In this document: piece after piece, positions 1 through 7,822 of the stretch | Position numbering within the stretch: the first letter of the stretch is position 1 | Layout: every line of letters starts with the position of its first letter | NCBI GenBank assembly: GCA_934293005.1 | Contig: CAKQYA010000024.1 | Span: 1 to 38,449 of the forward strand | Reading direction: 5' to 3' | Source of the DNA: an uncultured Bacteroidaceae bacterium | Lineage (GTDB): Bacteria; Bacteroidota; Bacteroidia; Bacteroidales; Bacteroidaceae | Length of the DNA: 38,449 nucleotides | Made by a program: the position numbers and the translations under genes | Notes under the pieces: model-generated | The model's input: only the letters and a program-made list of their open reading frames with translations | The model's database searches: none | Told to the model about the DNA's origin: nothing

Positions 1-427
1 TCCAACGTCAGCAACATCCTTCTAAACGGATGCGACTTGATATTGGACCGCACGTTTGACAGGATTGGTTTCAATCGTATAGACGATGATGTGTTCCGCA
101 AGCTTGTAAAGGCTCGTCTGGCATATCCAACAAGCAAGGCCGCTACGGTGGAATATCTGAAAAACCACTTTGACGAAGATGTGGATCTCTCAAAAATCTA
201 TCGCTATCTTGACAAGCTTAGCGGCCATCAGCACGAGATTGTACAGGACATAAGCGTGCGCCATACGGCGAAGCTGTTCGGTGGAAATATCGGTGTGCTG
301 TTCTATGATGTCACCACACTTTACTATGAAGCGGATTATGAGGACGACTTCGCAAGACTGGTTTCTCGAAAGAAGGGCGTCACAGCAATCCTCAGATCAT
401 ACTCGGCCTGCTTGTAAGTTTGGGCGT
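1..427 (+). pseudogene. IS1634-family transposase remnant (frameshifted, truncated)
   Basis: Frame 1 is open from the window edge, so the fragment begins inside the gene. The protein reads like the N-terminal half of Bacteroidales IS1634-type (IS4-related) DDE transposases: SNVSNILLNGCDLILDR, then GFNRIDDDVFRKLV, then KIYRYLDKL, then FYDVTTLYYEADYEDD, which carries the first catalytic Asp. After the codon at 346-348 the reading shifts: the expected continuation RKTGFSKEGRHSNPQ is found in frame 3 from 351, so one base is missing near 349. Similarity stops after LLVSLG near 426, where the repeat array begins, so the rest of the DDE domain is absent here. This is a dead insertion-sequence remnant, and the 5' part may lie outside the window. 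Confidence 0.85.
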
Positions 428-441
428 GACGAAGTCAGGAA

Positions 442-519
442 AAAGTATCTTAGGATACTTGGCCAAGTATCCTAAGATACTTTGCAATGTATCCTAAGAT
501 ACTTTGGCAAGTATCCTTA
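442..519. repeat. 22-bp-period palindromic repeat array A (3 full units plus a half unit)
   Basis: The half-site GTATC occurs at 445, 467, 489 and 511, exactly 22 bp apart. Each full unit contains GTATC-4 bp-GATAC followed by an 8-bp spacer; the array ends with the half unit GTATCCTTA. Positions 442-483 form a perfect 42-bp palindrome centred between 462 and 463. The array lies between the transposase remnant and the 3' end of sufD. It shares its entry (AAAAAGTATC) and exit (GTATCCTTA) with the array at 32735. The function is unknown. Confidence 0.9.
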
Positions 520-768
520 CCCTCTTTTTTTGACGAATAAATTTTGTTTCCATGACCTTTGTTATTATACGCACATAGGATGGAAAGACTTTGGTCCAAA
601 CGGTGACAAGAATCGGAAAGAACAACCCCGATTTTCTAATGAGCGCCATTAGAATATGACAAGAAGCTATTCTAATGACCGATATTTATTGTTCAGTCCT
701 GTATTGGAATTTGATAATCTATTTTGAATTTATCATGACTCAAGTCATGCATGAGGTTCATAATGCCG
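520..768. other. Intergenic region downstream of sufD
   Basis: I see no credible gene here. Two small perfect hairpins are present: 634-654 (8-bp arms TTCTAATG and CATTAGAA around 5 nt) and 734-749 (7-bp arms CATGACT and AGTCATG around CA). The second lies 20 bp beyond the sufD stop and, read on the minus strand, is followed by an AT-rich stretch; it may be a weak 3' end for the suf transcript. A cysteine desulfurase gene would be expected in this place in many Bacteroidetes suf operons, and none is here. Confidence 0.5.
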
Positions 769-1986
769 TTACTTGCAAAGGCGGCAATCTTCGCATTTGT
801 CCAATTCACCTCGGAAACGCTTCTCAACCTTCACATACAGTTTCTGTCGAAGAGACTCATGTTTGATCTGGTCAATAACCTGCCCCATAAAAGCATTTTT
901 GAGAAGCATGCGCGCCTCTTCCTCTGGTATGCCACGCTGACGCATGTAGAATAGCGAAGACTCATCCATAACTCCCACTGTGGAGCCGTGGGCACACTTG
1001 ACATCATCGGCATATATCTCCAGCATAGGCTGGGTGTACATGCGTGCATCAGAACTGGCGCACAAGTTGGCATTTGTCTCTTGCGATGAAGTCTTCTGGG
1101 CATCTTTCTCTACAAGTATCTTACCAGCGAATGCTCCCACCGACTTGTCGTCTACAACATACTTGTATAGTTCGTAAGACTGGCAGTTAGGCACTTTATG
1201 ATCGATAAGCGTGTTGTTGTCTATGCGTTGGCTTCCGCTGCCTATTGCACATCCATTGAGAGTCACTTCTGAATTTTCACCTTGCAAATACACATCACAG
1301 AGGTTGCGTGTCTGACCATTAAAGAGAGTGATGCTGTTGTGTTTGACAGAGCAGTCGCGTCCTTCCTGGATGTATACATTTGAGAAACGACTGCACAAAG
1401 GAGTGGTCTCTTCAAGTTCATAAAGGTCGAGATGCGAATTGTCTCTGCATATGACCTCTATAACCTGAGTGGAAAGGAAACGCTGCTTATCGGCAGCATG
1501 GTCGTTGATGACAATGGTGGCATCAGATCCTTGTTCCATGACGATGAGCAAGCGGCGGTTCATCATGGTGGATGTATCACCACGAAGCCAGTTGTCAACT
1601 ACTATAGGGTCTTCTACCTTAGTGTTGCGCGGCACATGCACAAGAAGTGTCTCATGCGCAAGGGTTGTGTTGAGAGCCGTGATGGCATCGTTCATGTCTG
1701 CAACAGTGGCATAAAGAGCCGACATCTCATCAGAAGCATCTTTAAGACTGCTTATATAAGCGGATGGCTTTATGGAAAGAGACGGAAACGACACGCCATA
1801 ATTAGGCGCAAATGCAGCATCGACATCAGTATATTTATACCTTTCAACTTTGCGAGAAGGGAAGCCCATTGTCTTGAACGCTTCAAAGGCCTTGTCTCTG
1901 ATTGCGTTCATGGCAGGACAGCTCTTCGACTTGATGATGTTGGCCGCCTCGTCATATAGTGCTATGTATTGCTGTTCACTTTTCAT
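769..1986 (-). CDS. sufD: Fe-S cluster assembly scaffold protein SufD
   Basis: SufD is the partner of SufB in the cytosolic SufBCD scaffold that builds and hands on Fe-S clusters. The C-terminal half has the beta-helix core of the SufB/SufD family, with stretches such as SSQETNANLCASSDARM, then DDVKCAHGSTVG, then RGIPEEEARMLL, which line up with SufB. I place the start at the ATG ending at 1986 (405 aa, MKSEQQYIAL) because AGGAGA lies a few bases upstream; the longer reading frame runs back into the end of sufC. It is the last gene of the rimP-to-suf operon, 13 bp after sufC. The protein ends in CEDCRLCK, a CxxCxxC tail of unknown role. Identification is firm. Confidence 0.95.
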   Translation of the reverse strand: MKSEQQYIALYDEAANIIKSKSCPAMNAIRDKAFEAFKTMGFPSRKVERYKYTDVDAAFAPNYGVSFPSLSIKPSAYISSLKDASDEMSALYATVADMNDAITALNTTLAHETLLVHVPRNTKVEDPIVVDNWLRGDTSTMMNRRLLIVMEQGSDATIVINDHAADKQRFLSTQVIEVICRDNSHLDLYELEETTPLCSRFSNVYIQEGRDCSVKHNSITLFNGQTRNLCDVYLQGENSEVTLNGCAIGSGSQRIDNNTLIDHKVPNCQSYELYKYVVDDKSVGAFAGKILVEKDAQKTSSQETNANLCASSDARMYTQPMLEIYADDVKCAHGSTVGVMDESSLFYMRQRGIPEEEARMLLKNAFMGQVIDQIKHESLRQKLYVKVEKRFRGELDKCEDCRLCK

Positions 1987-1999
1987 GCAAAATCTCCTT

Positions 2000-2749
2000 T
2001 CACGCAAGTTCTTCCTTTATCCAGTCGAAACCGTTGTCCTCAATCTTTTGAGCAAGTTCTGGGCCTCCTGTCTTGACGATGCGCCCATCAATAAGCACAT
2101 GCACGACATCAGGCTTGATGTAATCAAGCAAACGCTGATAATGTGTGATGACCATAGCGCTGGTTTCTGGCTTGCGCAACTTGTTGAAGCCTTCTGCCAC
2201 GATGCGAAGAGCATCTACATCAAGACCAGAGTCTGTCTCATCGAGAATACAGAAGGATGGCTCAAGCATTGCCATCTGAAATATCTCATTACGTTTCTTT
2301 TCACCTCCAGAGAAACCTTCATTGACAGAGCGATTCATAAGTTTCTGGTCTATCTCTACAAGTTTACGCTTCTCCCTCATGAGTTTGAGGAATTCGGTCG
2401 ACTTGAGCGGTTCCTTGCCCATGGCATGACGGCGTGCATTGACCGCTGCTCTCATGAAATTGGTCATGCTGACGCCTGGTATTTCTATTGGCGACTGAAA
2501 CGACATGAATATTCCCTCATGAGCACGCTCTTCTGTGCTCATAGCAAGAAGGTCTTTGCCATTAAAAGTGACAGTTCCTCCTGTCACTTCATATGCAGGA
2601 TTGCCAACTATGACATTGGAGAGAGTGGACTTGCCGGCTCCATTGGTGCCCATCAGTGCATGTATCTCACCGTCACGGATTGTGAGGTCTATGCCTTTAA
2701 GTATTTCCTTGCCACCCACTGTGGCATATAAGTTTCTTATCTCTAACAT
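2000..2749 (-). CDS. sufC: Fe-S cluster assembly ATPase SufC
   Basis: SufC is the ABC-type ATPase that drives shape changes in the SufBCD scaffold. At 249 aa it has the usual family length. The Walker A loop GTNGAGKST is near residue 34, the ABC signature is FSGGEKKR near residue 146, the Walker B and catalytic Glu appear in CILDETDSGLD near residue 166, and the H-loop is in VITHYQRLL. The motif SGGEKKRNE is typical of SufC and not of transport ATPases, and no membrane partner is present. It lies between sufB (96 bp gap) and sufD (13 bp gap) in one operon. Confidence 0.97.
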   Translation of the reverse strand: MLEIRNLYATVGGKEILKGIDLTIRDGEIHALMGTNGAGKSTLSNVIVGNPAYEVTGGTVTFNGKDLLAMSTEERAHEGIFMSFQSPIEIPGVSMTNFMRAAVNARRHAMGKEPLKSTEFLKLMREKRKLVEIDQKLMNRSVNEGFSGGEKKRNEIFQMAMLEPSFCILDETDSGLDVDALRIVAEGFNKLRKPETSAMVITHYQRLLDYIKPDVVHVLIDGRIVKTGGPELAQKIEDNGFDWIKEELA

Positions 2750-2782
2750 AATACGATAAGCAGATAATCAATATTCATTTAT

Positions 2783-2831
2783 AATAGAGCGACATTACTG
2801 CATTCTGTATAATAGTGCATCGCACTCTATT
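2783..2831 (-). other. Hairpin between sufB and sufC
   Basis: Arms AATAGAGCGA (2783-2792) and its complement with one bulged base (2820-2831) face each other across about 27 nt in the sufB-sufC gap. No T-run follows, so this is more likely an mRNA stability or processing element than a strong terminator. Seen by eye only. Confidence 0.4.
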
Positions 2832-2845
2832 GAATTCATTTATGT

Positions 2846-4345
2846 TTATCCCACAGTGCCCTCAAGCGATACTGAGAGAAGCTTTTGTGCCTCAACGGCA
2901 AATTCCATAGGCAACTTGTTGATGACCTCTTTAGCATAGCCATTGACAATGAGCCCAACTGCCTCTTCTGTGGAAATGCCTCGCTGATTGCAATACAAAA
3001 GCTGTTCCTCATTGATTTTGGAGGTAGTCGCCTCATGCTCAACAGTAGCAGTGTTGTTGTGTATGTCCATATAAGGGAAAGTGTGAGCGCCACACTCGCT
3101 GCCAAGCAAAAGGGAGTCGCACGATGAATAGTTGCGAGCTCCATCAGCATTCTTGCCCACACGCACCAGACCTCTGTAGGAATTCTGAGACTTGCCAGCA
3201 GAAATGCCTTTTGAGATGATGGTCGATTTGGTGTTCTTTCCTATATGAATCATCTTAGTGCCTGTGTCAGCCTCCTGATGGTTGTTTGTCACAGCTACTG
3301 AATAGAACTCCGCTTGGCTATTGTCGCCACGGAGCACACACGATGGATATTTCCATGTTATGGCCGAACCAGTCTCTACTTGCGTCCATGAGAGTTTTGA
3401 ATTAACGCCTCGCAGGTCGCCACGCTTGGTCACAAGGTTGAGCACGCCGCCTCGTCCTTCGGCATCACCTGGATACCAGTTCTGCACTGTTGAATACTTC
3501 ACCTCAGCATTGTCCATAACCACTATCTCCACTATGGCTGCATGCAATTGGTTCTCATCTCGCATTGGAGCTGTGCATCCCTCAAGATAAGATACGTAAG
3601 AACCTTCATCACACACGATAAGAGTGCGCTCGAATTGTCCTGTGTTGCGTGCATTGATACGGAAATATGTGGAGAGTTCCATCGGGCAGCGAGTGTTCTT
3701 GGGTATATACACAAATGAGCCGTCACTGAACACTGCACTGTTGAGAGCTGCATAGAAGTTGTCCTTTGGTGGCACAACAGAACCAAGATACTGACGCACA
3801 AGGTCAGGAAATTCCCTCACAGCCTCACTGATGGAACAAAATATAATGCCTTTTTCCGAAAGCTTTTCCTTGAACGTGGTCTTAACAGACACTGAGTCCA
3901 TAACAGCGTCAACAGCCGTGCCTGACAGGGCAAGACGCTCCTCAAGGGGAATGCCAAGCTTATCAAATGTCTTCATCAACTCAGGGTCAATCTCTTCAAC
4001 GCTCTTCGGTCCCTTACTGGCTTTGGCTGTAGGATCAGCATAATATGAAATGGCCTGATAATCCACCTCCGGCAAATTGACATGTCCCCATGCAGGCTGT
4101 GTCTGAGTCTGCCAATAACGGAAAGCATCAAGGCGGAACTGAAGAAGCCACTCCGGTTCGCCCTTCTTCTCAGAAATGAGTCGCACCACATCTTCATTGA
4201 GTCCCTTTTCTATTATCTCTGTATGCACATCTGTGGTGAAGCCATACTCATATTTCTTTTCCGCCACCTGACGCACAAATGCGTTTGACTCATTCCTTGG
4301 TTCATTCCCAGAACCATTCATTGACTCACTCTTAGATTCACTCAT
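2846..4345 (-). CDS. sufB: Fe-S cluster assembly scaffold protein SufB
   Basis: SufB is the main scaffold subunit of the SufBCD complex, on which sulfur from a desulfurase and iron are assembled. The protein is 499 aa, near the usual 470-490. Recognisable family stretches are EPEWLLQFRLDAFRYW, then YFRINARNTGQFERTLI, then YVSYLEGCTAPMRDENQLHA, then GYAKEVINKLPMEFAVEAQ close to the C-terminus. The first 22 residues are a Ser/Glu/Asn-rich low-complexity tail (MSESKSESMNGSG) that adds to the conserved core; a later start is possible but no better one is obvious. It lies 28 bp after cvpA in the same operon. Confidence 0.96.
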   Translation of the reverse strand: MSESKSESMNGSGNEPRNESNAFVRQVAEKKYEYGFTTDVHTEIIEKGLNEDVVRLISEKKGEPEWLLQFRLDAFRYWQTQTQPAWGHVNLPEVDYQAISYYADPTAKASKGPKSVEEIDPELMKTFDKLGIPLEERLALSGTAVDAVMDSVSVKTTFKEKLSEKGIIFCSISEAVREFPDLVRQYLGSVVPPKDNFYAALNSAVFSDGSFVYIPKNTRCPMELSTYFRINARNTGQFERTLIVCDEGSYVSYLEGCTAPMRDENQLHAAIVEIVVMDNAEVKYSTVQNWYPGDAEGRGGVLNLVTKRGDLRGVNSKLSWTQVETGSAITWKYPSCVLRGDNSQAEFYSVAVTNNHQEADTGTKMIHIGKNTKSTIISKGISAGKSQNSYRGLVRVGKNADGARNYSSCDSLLLGSECGAHTFPYMDIHNNTATVEHEATTSKINEEQLLYCNQRGISTEEAVGLIVNGYAKEVINKLPMEFAVEAQKLLSVSLEGTVG

Positions 4346-4373
4346 TATATTATAATATGTGTATTGTCAATAC

Positions 4374-4931
4374 TTATTGCATGTTCTTGTCACCCATGAT
4401 GGCTGTTTTCAGTCCATACATAGGCTCTGCACCGTCAGCAACTTCTGTAGAGTCGGTGACAATGACGAAGTTGGGAAGCACTGGGCCTGAGGCGTGCTTG
4501 ACCGTATAGAACACTTTAGGTCGTTCTTCCAGCTTATCCGTCTTGAAGCCTGCGCTGCTGCCCATGAAGTCATAAAGGTTTAGCACAATGCCAAGAAACA
4601 GTCCATAGCACACAAATCCAATAGCAGCACCAGCCAACCTGTTGAGAAATGACAGATGAAGTGTCTTGAGCAAACGAGTGAGCAATGAAGCCACCACTCC
4701 CAATGCCATTGGCACTATGATGACTATGAGCACAAAAGCAATGACACGACTGAAACTCTCGCCTGAGCCCGTCTGCTGAGCGAGGGTGTCGCCGAAAGAA
4801 CTATATAGCGAAGCGGCTATGACGAGTCCGAGAACGACTCCAGCACTTTGTGCCACTTGCTTAAAAGCCCCCTGGCAGAAGCCAGATACGACTCCTGCCA
4901 GAAGAATTATATAGATTAGAATTTCCATCAA
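4374..4931 (-). CDS. cvpA: CvpA family membrane protein
   Basis: This 185-aa protein has four predicted membrane segments, at roughly residues 3-22, 28-48, 62-88 and 100-124, and a hydrophilic tail. The Gly-rich N-terminus (LLAGVVSGFCQGAFKQVAQ) and the segment FLNRLAGAAIGFVCYGLFLG fit the CvpA (colicin V production) family. The role of CvpA is not settled; work in enterobacteria links it to envelope stress and bile resistance. It lies between infB (8 bp) and sufB (28 bp), its usual place in Bacteroidales. Family assignment is from pattern recognition. Confidence 0.85.
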   Translation of the reverse strand: MMEILIYIILLAGVVSGFCQGAFKQVAQSAGVVLGLVIAASLYSSFGDTLAQQTGSGESFSRVIAFVLIVIIVPMALGVVASLLTRLLKTLHLSFLNRLAGAAIGFVCYGLFLGIVLNLYDFMGSSAGFKTDKLEERPKVFYTVKHASGPVLPNFVIVTDSTEVADGAEPMYGLKTAIMGDKNMQ

Positions 4932-4939
4932 GAAAAATA

Positions 4940-7807
4940 CTACAACTTTGTCTTGACCTCAACCTCCGTGTAGGTCTCAAGCACGTCACCTTCACGGATA
5001 TCGTTGAAGTTGACGATAGAGATACCGCACTCGAAGTCGCGGCCCACTTCTTTCACATCATCTTTGAAACGCTTCAGCGCAAGGATCTCGCCTGTGTATA
5101 CGACAATGCCGTCACGCACCACACGCACCTTGTCCGAACGATGCACTTTTCCTTCTGTAACCCAACATCCGGCCACCGTGCCCACTTTGGTTATCTTGTA
5201 CACCTGGCGCACATCAACCTGTGCTGTCACCTCTTCCTTGATAGTAGGAGCAAGCATGCCCTCCATGGCATCCTTCACTTCCTCTATGGCATCATATATG
5301 ATTGAGTACAGACGAATGTCCACACCATACTGTTCTGCCAAGCGGCGTGCAGCTGCTGATGGGCGCACCTGGAAGCCGATGATGATCACATTCTCTGAGG
5401 CATGAGCCAATTCCACATCGTTTTCGCTGATCTGACCCACTGCCTTATGAATGACATTGACTTGAATCTTCTCTGTAGAGAGTTTGATAAGAGAGTCGGA
5501 AAGTGCCTCGATAGAGCCGTCAACATCTCCCTTGACCACAAGGTTGAGTTCCTTGAAGTCGCCAAGAGCGATACGGCGTCCAAGTTCATCAAGTGTAAGG
5601 CGTGTCTGTGTGCGCAGACCTTGCTCACGCTTCAGTTGCTCACGCTTGTTGCATATCTCACGAGCCTCTTGCTCTGTGTCCATAACATGGAATGTGTCAC
5701 CTGCTGTAGGAGCTCCATTGAATCCGAGTATCACGGCTGGCTCTGCTGGGAGTGCCTGCTGTATGCGCTGGCCTCGCTCATTGAACATTGCCTTGATGCG
5801 TCCGAAATTGGTTCCAGCCAGCACAATGTCGCCTTGACGGAGTGTGCCATTCTGCACAAGCACAGTAGCCACGTATCCACGTCCTTTATCGAGAGTCGAC
5901 TCAATGACAGAACCAGTGGCCTTGCGGTTTGGATTAGCCTTGAGATCGAGCATTTCCGCTTCAAGAAGCACTTTCTCCATCAGTTCGTCAACACCTATGC
6001 CCTTCTTTGCGCTTATGTCCTGGCTTTGGTACTTACCACCCCAATCTTCCACAAGGAAATTCATGGCAGCAAGCTGTTCCTTTATCTTATCAGGGTTGGC
6101 TGCAGGCTTATCAATCTTATTGATAGCAAACACTATTGGCACACCTGCTGCCTGAGCATGAGCGATAGCCTCCTTTGTCTGAGGCATCACATCATCATCG
6201 GCAGCCACAATGATGATGGCAATATCCGTAACCTGAGCACCACGTGCACGCATGGCTGTAAATGCTTCGTGTCCTGGTGTGTCAAGGAAAGTTATCTTAC
6301 GTCCATCCTTGAGTCTCACATTATATGCGCCGATATGCTGGGTGATGCCACCTGCCTCACCAGCTATGACGTTTGTATTGCGAATATAGTCGAGAAGCGA
6401 AGTCTTACCATGGTCAACGTGTCCCATGACTGTGATTATAGGAGCGCGTCTCACAAGGTCTTCCTCATTGTCGGCCACCTCTTCTATAGCATTAGACACT
6501 TCCTCTGACACATATTGTGTGGTGTAACCAAACTCTTCCGCCACAATATTTATGGTCTCTGCATCAAGACGCTGATTGATGCTCACCATCATGCCGATAG
6601 ACATACATGTGCCGATGACTTTTGTAACAGGAACATCCATCATCGTGGCAAGTTCGTTGGCTGTCACAAACTCAGTCAACTTAAGCACCTTGCTCTCAGC
6701 ATTCTCAGCCTCGGACTCTTCAGCCATACGCTCATGGATAGCATGACGCTTGTCTTTGCGATACTTAACGCCTTTCTTCTCCTGCTTGGCCGTGAGACGT
6801 GCGAGTGTCTCCTTTACCTGCTTAGCCACCTCCTCGTCTGTGAGTTCCTGTGGCTTGACAGGCTGTTTCTTCTTGTTTTTCTTGCCCTGGCCAGGCTGAT
6901 TTGGCTTAACCTTCTGCTGATTATTGGCAGGTCCGTTGTTCGGTCTGCCATTGCCACTCTGCTTTTTGCCTTGGCCTGGCTGTCCGCTGTTCTGCTTAAC
7001 AGCTGCATCTATGTCAACCTTGTTGTTGCTTATGCGGTTTCTCTTTTTCTTCTGGCTGTTTGCACCTTGGCCATTCTGAGCATTGCCACCCTGAGACTGT
7101 TGACGCTCTTTGCGACGCTCCGATTTGCTTTTGCGGTCAGGACGAGTCTTGCTGTTAAGGCTCGACAGGTCAATGAATCCCACCTGCTTGAACTGCACAC
7201 TTGCCTCGGCTGGAGCATTGAGATGGTATATGCCATTTTCGTCCTTTTCAAGACGGTCTGCTGGCGACTGCTTGGTGCTGCTGTTCTTGACAGCCTCATC
7301 TTTTGAATCATTGCCAAGATTAGCTGTCTCTGGCTTTTCCGCCTTGACTTCAGCAACAGGCTGTGGGCCTTGAGAGACTTTCTCCACTGCAGGTTTGTCA
7401 GGTTCAGCCACAACAGCCTTAGGCGCAGCCTCTGATGCTTTGTCAACGGGCTTTGCCTCAGCAACTGCTGGCTTTGGAGCTGGCTGTGAGACTGTTGGCT
7501 TTTTCATATCGTTGATATTGCCGACAATCTTCAGTCCTGGCTTTTTTCTCTCCTCGCGCAGCGCCTGCTGGCGTTCTTTCTTTTCCTGATGCTCTTTTTC
7601 CTTTTGGTTTTGGATTTTCTGTTTGGTCTCGGCATTCTGCTTCATATCCTCGCCAAACTCCTTCTTTAGCATAGCAAATTGTTCGTCCGTGATTTTAGCA
7701 TTAGGCGTGGCATCTTCCAATGCCACACCTTTGTTCTTGAGGAATTCAGCCACGGTGTTGATTCCCACATTAAGTTCTTTTAAAGCTCTATTTAGTCTTA
7801 CTGCCAT
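4940..7807 (-). CDS. infB: Translation initiation factor IF-2
   Basis: IF-2 is the GTPase that brings initiator tRNA to the 30S subunit and promotes subunit joining. The 955-aa protein has an IF2_N helical domain at residues 1-52 (MAVRLNRALKELNVG), a long charged, Gln/Asn/Lys-rich linker of about 300 residues, a second IF2_N-like segment near 375-430, and the G domain from about residue 460. G-domain motifs are GHVDHGKTS (G1), DTPGHEAF (G3) and NKID (G4). The C-terminal region has the usual domains ending in VEVKTKL. It lies 15 bp after nusA. Several long open frames on the opposite strand are shadows of this gene. Confidence 0.98.
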   Translation of the reverse strand: MAVRLNRALKELNVGINTVAEFLKNKGVALEDATPNAKITDEQFAMLKKEFGEDMKQNAETKQKIQNQKEKEHQEKKERQQALREERKKPGLKIVGNINDMKKPTVSQPAPKPAVAEAKPVDKASEAAPKAVVAEPDKPAVEKVSQGPQPVAEVKAEKPETANLGNDSKDEAVKNSSTKQSPADRLEKDENGIYHLNAPAEASVQFKQVGFIDLSSLNSKTRPDRKSKSERRKERQQSQGGNAQNGQGANSQKKKRNRISNNKVDIDAAVKQNSGQPGQGKKQSGNGRPNNGPANNQQKVKPNQPGQGKKNKKKQPVKPQELTDEEVAKQVKETLARLTAKQEKKGVKYRKDKRHAIHERMAEESEAENAESKVLKLTEFVTANELATMMDVPVTKVIGTCMSIGMMVSINQRLDAETINIVAEEFGYTTQYVSEEVSNAIEEVADNEEDLVRRAPIITVMGHVDHGKTSLLDYIRNTNVIAGEAGGITQHIGAYNVRLKDGRKITFLDTPGHEAFTAMRARGAQVTDIAIIIVAADDDVMPQTKEAIAHAQAAGVPIVFAINKIDKPAANPDKIKEQLAAMNFLVEDWGGKYQSQDISAKKGIGVDELMEKVLLEAEMLDLKANPNRKATGSVIESTLDKGRGYVATVLVQNGTLRQGDIVLAGTNFGRIKAMFNERGQRIQQALPAEPAVILGFNGAPTAGDTFHVMDTEQEAREICNKREQLKREQGLRTQTRLTLDELGRRIALGDFKELNLVVKGDVDGSIEALSDSLIKLSTEKIQVNVIHKAVGQISENDVELAHASENVIIIGFQVRPSAAARRLAEQYGVDIRLYSIIYDAIEEVKDAMEGMLAPTIKEEVTAQVDVRQVYKITKVGTVAGCWVTEGKVHRSDKVRVVRDGIVVYTGEILALKRFKDDVKEVGRDFECGISIVNFNDIREGDVLETYTEVEVKTKL

Positions 7808-7822
7808 AATCTAATTTAAATG

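Noticed and set aside
442..519. Short CRISPR array
   Set aside because: The 22-bp units follow each other directly with no unique spacers, and no cas gene is near.
1850..2731. 293-codon frame on the plus strand
   Set aside because: Opposite strand of sufC and the start of sufD, which have clear family motifs.
5402..7306. Long open frames (368 and 263 codons) on the plus strand
   Set aside because: They lie fully opposite infB, have no family features, and follow from the codon use of the real gene.
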